Of a stretch of 64,000 nt of DNA, positions 23,781-33,287 are shown piece by piece. The stretch is from Kutzneria sp. CA-103260 (GTDB lineage: Bacteria > Actinomycetota > Actinomycetes > Mycobacteriales > Pseudonocardiaceae): positions 7,502,001 through 7,566,000 of the forward strand of contig NZ_CP073318.1 in NCBI RefSeq assembly GCF_018263855.1, in the 5' to 3' direction. The first letter of the stretch is position 1, and every line of letters starts with the position of its first letter. The notes beneath the pieces were generated by a model. It was given only the letters and a program-made list of their open reading frames with translations, was not told the DNA's origin and searched no databases. The position numbers were made by a program, and so were the translations under genes.

Positions 23781-24620
23781 TCAGTCGCGGAGGAACTCCA
23801 GCACCTGCCGCACGAACAGGTCGTGGTGCTGGAAGATCCCGCCGTGGCCCGCGTTCGGGTAGATGCTCAACGTGGCGTTGGGCAGCAGCTGCGCGAGGCG
23901 GAACGAACTGATCGTCGGCACCAGAATGTCGTTGTCGCCGTTGACGACCAGGACGGGCTTGCCCACATCGGCCAGACCGGCGGGTGAGCCGCTCTGCTCC
24001 CATTTCGCGGCCGCGGCCAGTTGGGCGCCGATCGTCTCGTTCGTCACGGGCGTGTCTCGGTCCTCGGCACGCTCGTCCAGGCGGGCGAGAAAGGCATCCG
24101 CGGCAGCCTGGCTGGACGCCGTCGGCGAGAAGAAGAGGAAGTGCTTGGGGTGCTTGCCTTCCGCGTCGGCCTTCCCGAAAGCACTTTGCAGGCCGGTGCC
24201 CCAGGCGGCAGGGCCTTCATCACCGGCGGGCGCGGTGCCGGCCAGGACGATCCGCCGGACCACGTCGGGTCGCTGCTGGGCGACCACCTGCGCCACCATG
24301 CCACCGAGGGAGAAGCCGAGCAGGTCGGCCGTGTCCAGCCCGAGAGCCGTCAGGAAGGCCACCGTGTCGGCGGCCATCGCCTCGACGCTGTCGGGAGTGG
24401 TGCCGCCGGAGCCGCCGACGCCGCGGAGATCCACCACGATGACCCGTCGTTCCGCCGCGCAGCCGTCCACCACGGCGGGGTCCCAGTCGTCGAGCACCGC
24501 GGTGATGTGGTTCAGCAACACCAGTGGGACGCCGGCGGTCGGACCCAACTCGCGGTACGCGAACGGCGTTCCGTCGACGTCCACGGTCTCGGTCCGTGCT
24601 TGGGCAAAACTCACTGCCAT
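23781..24620 (-). CDS. Alpha/beta hydrolase (haloperoxidase/esterase-like)
   Basis: A 279-residue hydrolase. The start ATG at 24620 has GAGAGGAAAG just upstream; the longer frame is not supported. Motifs are VLLNHITAVLDDWDPAV, VDLRGVGGSGG, nucleophile GFSLGGM, the acid region VNGDNDILVP and His in YPNAGHGG. This is close to the non-heme chloroperoxidase/esterase group. It is divergent from the SDR gene. Confidence 0.87.
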   Translation of the reverse strand: MAVSFAQARTETVDVDGTPFAYRELGPTAGVPLVLLNHITAVLDDWDPAVVDGCAAERRVIVVDLRGVGGSGGTTPDSVEAMAADTVAFLTALGLDTADLLGFSLGGMVAQVVAQQRPDVVRRIVLAGTAPAGDEGPAAWGTGLQSAFGKADAEGKHPKHFLFFSPTASSQAAADAFLARLDERAEDRDTPVTNETIGAQLAAAAKWEQSGSPAGLADVGKPVLVVNGDNDILVPTISSFRLAQLLPNATLSIYPNAGHGGIFQHHDLFVRQVLEFLRD

Positions 24621-24955
24621 GTCTTTCCTCTCGTGTCTGCCGGGGAAGTCGCCTCCCGGCGCTGGTCGACAGCTTCGCCGGGATCGGCGGGCGGCCGCTT
24701 CCGTCGGAAGACCATCGCCGGGCGGCACGACACTGCGCACGAGGCAGTCATTCGTCTGTGCCATCGGGTCGCGTCAGCCACGGCGAGGCGACGAAAACCG
24801 ACGCTGCCAGGGCATTCCATGTCCCGTGCCGGATCGGCGAGCCGCAGTCTCGGCGACAGTCATTCGACTCATGCGGACGGATTCCGCAATGCCGACACTG
24901 ATGGGACAGCTACCGCGCCGCTTTCCTGGTCTGCCGAACAGTAACGAGGAGAACC
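24621..24955. other. Divergent promoter region, no gene seen
   Basis: This 335-bp region separates the divergent hydrolase and SDR genes. I see no recognisable gene or repeat. Confidence 0.45.
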
Positions 24956-25756
24956 ATGTCCCAGATCGTCCTTGTTACCGGGGCTTCCAGTGAGATCGGA
25001 GCCGCCACCGCCAGCGCGCTGGCCGGTTCAGGCCACATCGCGTACGCGGGTATCGACCCGGCCGTCGTCCACCCAACCGAGCCGAACGTGCGCGGCCCGC
25101 GACTGCGCCTCATCTCCTTGGACGTCGCCGATCAGCGCTCGGTCTCCACCGCGGTCAGTGACATCTTGAAAGAAGCCGGCAGAATCGACGCGGTGGTCCA
25201 CGCCGTCGGCCCGGTGCCCCTGGGGCCGCTCGAGTCCTTCACCCCGTACCAGCTTGCGCAGATCTACGACGCGCATGTGCTGACCACTCAGCGCGTCAAC
25301 CGTTCCGTGCTGCCGCAGATGCGCGACCGGCAGGAGGGCCTGCTGGTGTGGCTGGTGCCCATGAACCACAAGGCCGCGGGCACGCCCTACCTTGCGCTGC
25401 ACTCCGAGGCCGTCACGATGATCGACCATCTCGCGGCCAGTTACGCCAGGGAACTGACCGAGTTCGGGGTGGAGACCACGATCGTCCTCCCCGATTTCTT
25501 GGTCCCCGAGACCGGCCCGCGCGTTCGCACGGTCCACCCGGACGACGCCGAGACCGTTCAGGCGTATGAGGGTCGATACCCCGGCCTGGTCCGCCGGGTG
25601 GACTCGAAGCTGGCCGGGCAGGCGCTTACCGGCACGGACGTCGCCCGCACGGCCCAGGCCATCGCGGCCCTCGTCGACAGCCCCAAGGGCACCAGGCCGC
25701 TGAGGATCGCTCCCGGTCGGCCCAGCGGCGGATCCGACCAGGGCGCAGTGTGGTGA
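24956..25756 (+). CDS. Short-chain dehydrogenase/reductase with altered YxxxK
   Basis: A 266-residue Rossmann-fold SDR with the nucleotide-binding loop GASSEIGAA (residues 9-17) and the central strand region DAVVHAVGPVPLG. The catalytic motif position reads YLALH, so the usual Lys of YxxxK is His; activity may be reduced or changed. An AGGAG ribosome binding site precedes the ATG. It is convergent with the LuxR gene, 7 bp away. The substrate is unknown. Confidence 0.85.
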   Translation: MSQIVLVTGASSEIGAATASALAGSGHIAYAGIDPAVVHPTEPNVRGPRLRLISLDVADQRSVSTAVSDILKEAGRIDAVVHAVGPVPLGPLESFTPYQLAQIYDAHVLTTQRVNRSVLPQMRDRQEGLLVWLVPMNHKAAGTPYLALHSEAVTMIDHLAASYARELTEFGVETTIVLPDFLVPETGPRVRTVHPDDAETVQAYEGRYPGLVRRVDSKLAGQALTGTDVARTAQAIAALVDSPKGTRPLRIAPGRPSGGSDQGAVW

Positions 25757-25763
25757 GGTGGTT

Positions 25764-28550
25764 TCATTTCTCCAGGGCCGAGAGCGCGTCGCGAAGCGCG
25801 GCTCTGGAGGCGATCCCGAGCTTCGGAAAGATCTGGTACAGGTGTGCGCCGATGGTCCGGTGCGAGAGGTACAGGCGCTCGGCGATCTGTTTGTTGCTCA
25901 ATCCGGACGCCGCGAGATCCGCTATCTCCCGCTCCTGAGGCGTGAGCACTTCTCCGCTCGGTGTGGTGTTCGGTGCGCCCCATCCGGTGGCACGCAGCTC
26001 CTTGACGGCACGATCCGCCCAGGGACTGGCGCCGAGCAGCGTGAAGGCGTCGTGAGCCAGCCGCAGCGGCTCGCGGGAGTCGGCGTTCGCCCGGGCGCGT
26101 CGCAGCCGTTCTCCGTACGCCAGTTGCACGCGGGCCAGCTCGAAAGGCCACCTTTCGACGCCCGGCATCTCCAGCGCCTCCTCGAACAGGCGCACCGCCT
26201 CGTCGTCGTCGGTGGCGCACAACGCCGCCGAACCGGCGGCGAGCAGGCTCAGCCGCGGGGACAGCGCGGCGATGTCGGCCTCCCGCATGGCACGTACGTG
26301 AGCGACGGCGACTGTGTGCCGGTCCGTCCGCACCGCGGCTTCGACGACGTCCAACGCCACCCACAACGCATGCGGCACGTGGGAGGCGAGTGTGCCCGCC
26401 GGGCTGATCGCCGTCGCGTTCTGGTAGGCGCTTTCGAAGTCACCGCGGCCCGATTCGGCGACTGTGCGGACGTGTCGGGCGTAGTGCAGCGCTACCCCCA
26501 CTCCACGTGGTGTGGCCCAGCGAATGATCTGGTCGGTCAGGCGGTCAACCGCTTCGTCGTCGCCGCGGGGCGCGGCGACGACGGCTCGGCAGTACCAGAA
26601 GTACCAGGTGAAGAAGTGGTACCCGGAGTCCTGGCACAACTGGGTTCCCTCGTCGGCCAGTTCCAGGCATTCGTCCCACCGGCCGGTGAGGTAGTCGTCC
26701 AGGCACAGGTGCATCAGCGCGCCGATGTGCCGGCGTGGCGGACCGCCGTCGCGCCCTTGACGAACAACTCGCCATGACGGCTCGCGGACATCCGCCAGGC
26801 GGTCGAGGTAGAGCGAGCCGGTGCCGGCGCGAACGATGCGGCCGGGGTCGGTTTCCTTCTGTAGGTCGCTGAGCACGGACTCCAGCTGGCCCAGCGCCTC
26901 GGCGCCGGAACGGGCCGGATCGGAGAAGGTCTTGGCCGCCACCGACAGCAGGGCGGGCGGCTCCGGTCGCAGGCGTCGCAGCGTCGCGTACAACGGTTGC
27001 CACAGCTCCGCGCGGCCGCTGAAGAAGCAGAGGAGCAGCAGCAGGTGGAGCGCTTCGATAAGCGCGCCGTCCTTGGCGTCGTAGCGGTGCAGGCCGGACT
27101 CGATGGCGCCGGCCAGCAGCCGGTGGGCGGTGTTGATGTCCCCGTCACCGTTGATGATCAGGAAGACCGCGGCGGCGGCGGAGTGCAGGGACCCCATCAG
27201 CTCCGGGTCGGCCAAACGGGCGCCTTGGAGCAGTTCCGAGGCGTTGCGCAGCTGCCCGGTCGCGTCGGCGCCGATGTAGGCGGCCTCGGCGAGCCGGCGA
27301 GCGCGATTCGAGCCGTGGGGGCTCAGATCGGCCGCCCGCACCAGCGCCGCGACCGCGCCGATGGCGTCGCCACGAGCCCCGATGCGACGGGCCGCCTGTT
27401 CCAACAGGCCGGCCACCTGTTCGTCCGGCTCGACCGACGCCTCGCCGAGGTGCCAGGCCCGCCGCTCGGGGTGGCTCACGAGCACTTGGGCCAACGCTCG
27501 ATGGGCGGCTCGGCGCTCGGCGCACGGGCAGGCGTCCACGACCGCCGACCTGATCAAGGGGTGCCGGAAGACGAGCCGGCGCGTGCCTTCGTCGAACGCC
27601 ACCAGCCGGTCCTGCTCGGCCGAGGCGAGTTCCTCGAGGTCGGACTCGTAGCCGGCCTGCCGCGCCGACGCCTGCAAGGCCGCGAGATCACCGGTTCCCT
27701 CCAGTGTCGCGAGCAGCAACAACCGCCGTGCGGCGAGGGAGAGAACGGCCACCCGCGAGGCGAACAGCGCCTGGAGCCGCTGGCTGAGCGGCAGCACCGC
27801 GGGCAGGCTCCGCAGGGACACGCGCTGCTCCCCACTCAGCGCCGTGGGCAACTCGAGCAGGGCCAGCGGGTTGCCTTCGGCCACCGACAGCAGTCGTTGA
27901 CGCACTTGAGCGGCCAGCGTCGGGAACCGGGTGTCGAGCAGGAGCCGGGAGGACTCCCCGTCCAACGGCGGCACCTCGTACTCGGGCAGGCCACCGCGGT
28001 TGAAGAAGGTCTCGCTTCCCGAGCGCATGGCGCCGAGAAAGGTGACGCGGGTGCCGTTGAGCCTGCGGGCGACGAAGCCCAGCACGGCAGCGCTGGCGCG
28101 GTCGAGCCACGGCAGATCGTCGACGATCAGCAGCATCGGGACGGTGTCGGCCACGTGGCGCAGGAGCATGAGCGTCGCGTTCGACACGACGAGCCGCTCA
28201 GGCGGTGATCCATTCCCGAAACCGAGGGCTACTCGCAGCGCGTCGGCGTGCGGCGCGTCGAGTTCCCCGAACGCCTCGTAGAGGGGTAGGAGGACCTGGT
28301 TCAGCCCGGAATAGCTCACGTCGGCCTCGAACTCGACACCGGCGGCACGCAGGACCCGCGATCCACTCGCGACCGCGGCGTCGGCCACGGCGTTGAGCAG
28401 AACGGTCTTGCCCACCCCGGCCGACCCCGACAGCAGCAGCGCCCCGCCCCGATCCGCGGCGGCGAGGAAGCCGCGGATGCGTTCGAGCTCCACGCCACGT
28501 CCCACAAGGGAATCAACGCCAGCATGCTCGAAAAGGCCGATGTCGCTCAC
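25764..28550 (-). CDS. Large LuxR-family ATP-binding regulator (LAL type)
   Basis: A 928-residue regulator with an AAA/STAND ATPase module (Walker A GSAGVGKT at about 42-49, Walker B MLLIVDDLPW), a long helical TPR-like middle, and a C-terminal LuxR helix-turn-helix (LTPQEREIADLAASGLSNKQ). These proteins integrate a ligand signal with ATP binding to activate transcription. GTG 28550 is preferred because GGGGAG lies about 9 nt upstream; an ATG at 28649 with a weak site is the alternative. It may regulate the adjacent SDR and hydrolase genes. Confidence 0.92.
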   Translation of the reverse strand: MSDIGLFEHAGVDSLVGRGVELERIRGFLAAADRGGALLLSGSAGVGKTVLLNAVADAAVASGSRVLRAAGVEFEADVSYSGLNQVLLPLYEAFGELDAPHADALRVALGFGNGSPPERLVVSNATLMLLRHVADTVPMLLIVDDLPWLDRASAAVLGFVARRLNGTRVTFLGAMRSGSETFFNRGGLPEYEVPPLDGESSRLLLDTRFPTLAAQVRQRLLSVAEGNPLALLELPTALSGEQRVSLRSLPAVLPLSQRLQALFASRVAVLSLAARRLLLLATLEGTGDLAALQASARQAGYESDLEELASAEQDRLVAFDEGTRRLVFRHPLIRSAVVDACPCAERRAAHRALAQVLVSHPERRAWHLGEASVEPDEQVAGLLEQAARRIGARGDAIGAVAALVRAADLSPHGSNRARRLAEAAYIGADATGQLRNASELLQGARLADPELMGSLHSAAAAVFLIINGDGDINTAHRLLAGAIESGLHRYDAKDGALIEALHLLLLLCFFSGRAELWQPLYATLRRLRPEPPALLSVAAKTFSDPARSGAEALGQLESVLSDLQKETDPGRIVRAGTGSLYLDRLADVREPSWRVVRQGRDGGPPRRHIGALMHLCLDDYLTGRWDECLELADEGTQLCQDSGYHFFTWYFWYCRAVVAAPRGDDEAVDRLTDQIIRWATPRGVGVALHYARHVRTVAESGRGDFESAYQNATAISPAGTLASHVPHALWVALDVVEAAVRTDRHTVAVAHVRAMREADIAALSPRLSLLAAGSAALCATDDDEAVRLFEEALEMPGVERWPFELARVQLAYGERLRRARANADSREPLRLAHDAFTLLGASPWADRAVKELRATGWGAPNTTPSGEVLTPQEREIADLAASGLSNKQIAERLYLSHRTIGAHLYQIFPKLGIASRAALRDALSALEK

Positions 28551-28753
28551 CAGATCACACTCCCCTGCCCACGCGACCCATCGAGAATTCCCTGCCTGTC
28601 CCCCAGTCTCGCGGGCTGAACCGTCCCCAAGCGATTCGCCGATGTTCACTTCTGGTCTTCAACGCACGGATCCTTCACGCCTGGCACGCGGAGCGCCGAC
28701 GTCAGCTACTGCGCGGACCTGGCCGCTCAAGCAGTCGTTCCAAGGTCGTGCTC

Positions 28754-29221
28754 TCAGCGATTCTGAACGATGCTCCACAGCATCGCGTGGAACTTCGCGT
28801 GGTCACGGGTGGGAATCGCGGCCAGACGACGGCTGATCGCCGTGTCCCGAGCGATGGCGACCTGTTCCATCACCTCGATACCTTTCGCTGTCGCCTCGGG
28901 GATGCGCACGCGCCGGTCACGGGCGGAGAGTGTGCGGACGACGAGCCCGCCGCGCTCCAACCGGTCGAGAATCGACACCAAGGTGGTCTTGTCGACACCG
29001 AGTTCCGTGGCGATCTCCAGCTGCGTGCGCTCCGGGCCCTTGCTTATCAGTGCCAGCACGAGCCAGTCGCGCAGATCGGCCAGCCCCGCGTCCCGCGAGA
29101 CCTCGTTGAACGCGTCGCCGAGCGCTGCCGCTGCCCGGTAGGCCAGCCAGGTCAGGTCGCCGCTCGCCGACGTGGCGTCGGGCAGCGGCGCCGCATCGTG
29201 GCGATTGCTCTTCGGCGACAC
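28754..29221 (-). CDS. MarR-family regulator
   Basis: A 155-residue winged-helix regulator. It shows WLVLALISKGPERTQLEIAT, the recognition region LGVDKTTLVSILDRLERGGLV and the wing SARDRRVRIPEATAKG. MarR proteins are dimeric repressors released by small ligands and often control an adjacent efflux pump. The adjacent upstream gene is a truncated MFS transporter. An imperfect palindrome at 29280-29298 could be its operator. Confidence 0.92.
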   Translation of the reverse strand: MSPKSNRHDAAPLPDATSASGDLTWLAYRAAAALGDAFNEVSRDAGLADLRDWLVLALISKGPERTQLEIATELGVDKTTLVSILDRLERGGLVVRTLSARDRRVRIPEATAKGIEVMEQVAIARDTAISRRLAAIPTRDHAKFHAMLWSIVQNR

Positions 29222-29279
29222 CGCCCGACCATACCATCCATCGCGGGATCTTCCAGGGGCAGATCAGTGTGAGTCAGAT

Positions 29280-29298
29280 GATCCGATGTCATACGATC
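29280..29298. promoter_or_regulatory. Imperfect palindrome upstream of marR
   Basis: GATCCGATGTCATACGATC has two half-sites matching at 7 of 9 positions and lies about 60-78 bp upstream of the MarR start, overlapping the truncated end of the MFS gene. It is a candidate MarR operator. Confidence 0.3.
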
Positions 29299-30191
29299 CG
29301 AAGCCAACCCGTCCACTTCCGGAACGTCAGCCCGATGGTCTGAGAGCCGACGAGCGGGACGCCGACCACGAACATCGCCAGGTAGCCGCGCAGCAGCGCC
29401 GGACGGACCACGGCGCGGATGTCGACCAGCGGGCACGTCGAGCGCAATTCGATCACCACCCACGCGGCCAGCAGGGCCAGGGCCACAGCCAGCAGGCCAG
29501 CCGTGGCCTGCGGCGGCCTGCTGGCCGCGTCGCCGAGCGTCCACAGCAGCAGGGCGAGGCCGGCGCTGACCGTCACCGAGCCGGCCCAGTCGATGCGGCC
29601 CGCGGCGCGAACCGTGCTGTCCGGCACCAGAAGGAAAGAGACCACCACGCAGAGACCGAGCAGCACCACCGGCACCGCCAGCGCGCCGCGCACGCTGCCG
29701 GTCGCCGAATGCGCGAAGCCGGCGACGGTGAATCCGGCGAAGCCGCCGATCGTCGCGCCGGCCAGCAGCAGACCGACGGCGCCGCGCGCCCGGGCCGGAT
29801 CGAGCCGGTCGCGCACGATGGCCAGCTCCAGTGGCAGCAACGCCGCGACCGGGCCGAGCACGGCCTGCCCCACCAGCATGAGGGCGAAGGTGGGGGCGAA
29901 CGCGAACAACGCGGCGCCCAGCAGCACCAACAGCAGGCTGACCCGCAGCAGCCGACGGTGGCCGTGCAGGTCGCCGAGCCGGCTGAAGATCGGCACGCAG
30001 ACGGCGGCCGACAGCAGCTCCACGGAAAGGATCCAGTTCAGGCTCGCCGTCGGGATGTCCAGTTCCCGGCCCAGCTGCGGCACCAGCGCCGGCGTCATGC
30101 CCTGCGTCAGACCGCTGACCAGCTCGACGAACACCAGCACGCCGACGGCGGCGCGCACCGATTGTCCGGTTTGGACGGTCTCGGTGGTCAT
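29289..30191 (-). pseudogene. C-terminally truncated MFS drug transporter
   Basis: A 300-residue membrane protein of the 14-helix DHA2-type MFS family, normally near 450-500 residues. The N-terminal helices and motif A-like SRLGDLHGHRRLLR are intact. Similarity continues to SQTIGLTF, after which the frame reads RKWTGWLRIV and stops, so about the last four to five helices are missing. ATG 30191 has GGAGG 6 nt upstream. The break lies at the border with the MarR promoter and suggests a deletion. The protein is unlikely to transport. Confidence 0.75.
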
Positions 30192-30261
30192 GGGGTGCCT
30201 CCGCTCGCCGAACCTGGTGACTGACCGCACGAAGGTAGGGCCACCGGCCGAAAAAACCCGC

Positions 30262-31335
30262 TCATCCGGTGGATTCGCTCATTCGACCGCAGACCGGTGA
30301 GGAATGTGACCGATCGAGGCGGCCATCCGGGGCCAGCAGCCAGCCGGAGCGTTTGCGGGTGCGCAGGCTCACCGACGTGTCGACGATGCCATTGGACGGC
30401 AGCATGCTCTCGACCGCGGCCTGCAATCGCATGAGGTCGGCGAGATCAGCCGTCCACGCCGTCACAACGAGATTTGCCGTCCCCGCAACGGACATGCACA
30501 TTCGGATCCTCCGCTCGGCGCGCAGCCTCGCCACCACCGTGGCGGTGACGGCATGTGGCGCACGCAACCACCACGTGACGCTGACGGGCCATCGGGTGTG
30601 CTGCTGGGACATCTCGCACCTCATCGCCAACGCGCCGGCCCGCAGCAGCAGACCGAGCTGGCGGCGCACGGTCGACGCGGGCCGCCCGATTCGTTCGGCG
30701 ATGTCGGTGGCGGTGGCCCGGCCGTCGATGCCGAGCACGGACAACAGCGGGGCGTAAGCCTCGGAGCCGAGATCGATGAACGCGCTGTCGCGGATGTCCG
30801 GTGCGGCGCAGTGCGCCGCGGCCTCGACCGCCGCCTGCTGGCGCGGGTCGAGCGCATCAAGCCGCCACTGCCGCCCCTCGACGTGCATGTGTGCGGACAG
30901 GTGCGACCGGGTGGACGCAACGCCAGGTATGCGCGCCAACTCGTCGACTATGTGCGAAGACATCCGCGTGAACGACTTGGCGGTGACAACGAGCATCAGG
31001 TGCCGGCCGCTGGCCGCGAAGTCCAGACCACGGACGTACGGCCGCGTTTCCAGCTCCCGAGCCACTTCTACGGCGACACCGGACGCACAATCCACCTCGA
31101 CGACCGCGACCTGCCGGCTGCCACGGGCGACGCCGCCGAGCGGGTAGGCGTACACCCACGCCAGGTTGTTGCTCCGCAAGCGATTCCACCGCGCCGCCAG
31201 CACCGACGGCGAACTGGACAGGATCGGCGCGAGCGCGGTCCAACTGGCTCTCGGCCACAACTGGAGGGCATGGAGCAGCGCGAGGTCGTCCTCGCTCAGC
31301 TGGTCCGGCGCCACCTCCCCACGAGGACCGCCCAT
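30262..31335 (-). CDS. Lrp/AsnC-family regulator
   Basis: A 357-residue protein with two consecutive Lrp-type modules. The first helix-turn-helix is around LSEDDLALLHALQLWPRASW, the second around LLSVLGIDGRATATDIAERI, and each is followed by an RAM-like beta-alpha-beta region (RQVAVVEVDCASGVAVEV; VSVTWWLRAPHAV). Lrp proteins sense amino acids or related ligands. An AAGGAG site precedes the ATG. It is divergent from the AtuA operon and is a likely regulator of it. Confidence 0.88.
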   Translation of the reverse strand: MGGPRGEVAPDQLSEDDLALLHALQLWPRASWTALAPILSSSPSVLAARWNRLRSNNLAWVYAYPLGGVARGSRQVAVVEVDCASGVAVEVARELETRPYVRGLDFAASGRHLMLVVTAKSFTRMSSHIVDELARIPGVASTRSHLSAHMHVEGRQWRLDALDPRQQAAVEAAAHCAAPDIRDSAFIDLGSEAYAPLLSVLGIDGRATATDIAERIGRPASTVRRQLGLLLRAGALAMRCEMSQQHTRWPVSVTWWLRAPHAVTATVVARLRAERRIRMCMSVAGTANLVVTAWTADLADLMRLQAAVESMLPSNGIVDTSVSLRTRKRSGWLLAPDGRLDRSHSSPVCGRMSESTG

Positions 31336-31528
31336 GGCACAGCACTCCTTTGTCGTCAGGATCCTCCCATCGTCGAGCAGCTGCCCGTGCCGGACAATTG
31401 CCGATTACGCATGGACTTATGACCTCCGGCTATGGATCACGCGGCCGACCAGCGGTCATAGCCTCGGCACATGAACGCATGTGAAATCGGAAGTTGTCCG
31501 GGCAACCGGGAGTGTCCACGATGGACTC

Positions 31529-32866
31529 GTGCGAACACTACGGATCGGCTCCGGCGCCGGTTTCGCCGACGACCGCATCGAGCCGGCCGTGGAACTGGCC
31601 GAGCGGGGCGAGCTGGACTACCTGGTCTTCGAGTGCCTCGCGGAACGGACCGTCGCGCTCGCCCAGCTGGACCGGCTGCGTGATCCCGGCGCCGGGTACA
31701 ACGAGTGGCTGCGTGACCGGATGGAGGCGGTGCTGCCGGCCTGCGCCGCCCATGGCACCAGGATCATCACCAACATGGGGGCCGCCAACCCGGCCGCGGC
31801 CGCCGAAGTCGTGGCCCGCGTCGCGCGTCGCCTAGGGCTCACGGAGCTGCGGATCGCCGCGGTCACCGGCGACGACGTCCTCGATATCGTAGCGGCCGGC
31901 GCCCTGCCCCTGCTGGACCGGCCGGGCACGGTCGCGTCGCTCGACGGCGAGGTGATCTCGGCCAACGCCTACCTCGGCTGCGAGGGTATCGTGCGGGCAC
32001 TGGACGCGGGCGCCGACGTCGTGATCACCGGCCGAACCTCGGACCCCTCGTTGTACCTGGCGCCGCTCGTGCACGAATTCAACTGGGCGTTCGACGACTG
32101 GGACCTGCTGGGCAAGGGAATCTGCCTCGGTCATCTGCTGGAGTGCGGGGCTCAGGTGACGGGCGGGTACTTCGCGGACCCCGGCTACAAGGACGTGCCG
32201 GCGCTCGCTCGCCTTGGCTGCCCCATTGCCAAGGTGACCGCGGACGGAGCCTTCGTCGTGACCAAGGTCGCCGGCACCGGGGGCCGCGTGGATCTCCGCA
32301 CCTGCACCGAACAACTCCTCTACGAGGTGCACGACCCGGCCGCCTATGTCTCCGCCGACGCCGTCGCGGACTTCACCGGTGTCCAGCTCGTCGAAATCGG
32401 TCCGGACCGGGTTCGCGTCACCGGTGCGACCGGTCGGGCCCGGACCGAGCAGTTGAAGGTCTCCGTCGGCTACCTGGACGGCTGCCTCGGCGAGGGACAG
32501 ATCTCCTACACCGGGGCCAATGCGACCGCCCGCGGCCGGTTGGCCCTCGACGTCGTCCGGGAACGGCTCCTGCACGCCGGGTTCCCGGTGGAGCAGATGC
32601 GGTTCGAGCTGATCGGTGTCGACGCCGTGCGCCGCGGCCGGATCACCGAATCGGTTGAGCCCCTTGAGGTCCGCGTTCGGGTCGCCGGCCGGACCGACAC
32701 GGTCGACGCGGCGAGGCACATCGGTCACGAGGTCAGTGCGTTGTGGCTGAACGGTCCCGCGGGTGGCGGCGGCGCCACGCGACGGGCCGAGCGGGTCGTT
32801 GCCGTCGAGTCGGTCCTCCTGCCGAGGGACGCTGTCGCCGTCGAAGTGTCCTTTGTGGAGGTATGA
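31529..32866 (+). CDS. AtuA-family (DUF1446) protein
   Basis: A 445-residue protein of the AtuA family, named from acyclic terpene (citronellol/geraniol) utilisation, and also found in other acyl-CoA catabolic operons. Conserved stretches include IGSGAGFADDRIEPAVEL at the start, ITNMGAANP, EVISANAYLGCEGI, VITGRTSDPSLYLAP and GGYFADPGYKDV. GTG 31529 is preferred because the conserved family start follows directly; GTG 31481 is possible. It is followed after 1 bp by the AtuA-related gene, and the pair corresponds to the two halves of longer AtuA proteins. The biochemical reaction of the family is not settled. Confidence 0.87.
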   Translation: MRTLRIGSGAGFADDRIEPAVELAERGELDYLVFECLAERTVALAQLDRLRDPGAGYNEWLRDRMEAVLPACAAHGTRIITNMGAANPAAAAEVVARVARRLGLTELRIAAVTGDDVLDIVAAGALPLLDRPGTVASLDGEVISANAYLGCEGIVRALDAGADVVITGRTSDPSLYLAPLVHEFNWAFDDWDLLGKGICLGHLLECGAQVTGGYFADPGYKDVPALARLGCPIAKVTADGAFVVTKVAGTGGRVDLRTCTEQLLYEVHDPAAYVSADAVADFTGVQLVEIGPDRVRVTGATGRARTEQLKVSVGYLDGCLGEGQISYTGANATARGRLALDVVRERLLHAGFPVEQMRFELIGVDAVRRGRITESVEPLEVRVRVAGRTDTVDAARHIGHEVSALWLNGPAGGGGATRRAERVVAVESVLLPRDAVAVEVSFVEV

Positions 32867-32867
32867 G

Positions 32868-33287
32868 ATGCGGTTGCACCTGCTGGCCCACGCCCGGGCC
32901 GGGGACAAGGGGACGACGTCGGACATCACGGTCATCCCGTATCGGGCGGAGGACTTCGAGCACTTACGCCGGCACGTCACGATCGAACGCGTCCGCGAGC
33001 ACTTCGCGGACATCGCCTTCGGCGTGGTGGAGCGGTACGAACTGCCCCAGCTCCACGCCTTGAAGTTCGTGCTGCGCCAGGCGTTGGGCGGCGTGACGCG
33101 AACGCTCGATCTCGACGTGCACGGCAAGAGCCTTTCCTCGTCGCTGCTGGAGATGGAGGTGCCGGAGCCCCGATCGGGCGATAGCCGGGACTCCGGCCCA
33201 CCACACGCGCGAGTTGGTTCGAACATGAGTCACACGACACCACAGCTGGGGAGCGACCAATGTCATCACCGATCTCCGCCGAGATGA
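32868..33287 (+). CDS. AtuA-related C-terminal-domain protein
   Basis: A 139-residue protein whose first about 100 residues match the AtuA C-terminal domain (HLLAHARAGDKGTTSDITVI, FGVVERYELPQLHALKFVLR, GKSLSSSLLEMEVP). GGAGG lies 7 nt before the ATG. The last about 35 residues are extra and overlap the start of the next gene by 28 nt. It probably forms a complex with the AtuA protein encoded just upstream. Confidence 0.83.
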   Translation: MRLHLLAHARAGDKGTTSDITVIPYRAEDFEHLRRHVTIERVREHFADIAFGVVERYELPQLHALKFVLRQALGGVTRTLDLDVHGKSLSSSLLEMEVPEPRSGDSRDSGPPHARVGSNMSHTTPQLGSDQCHHRSPPR

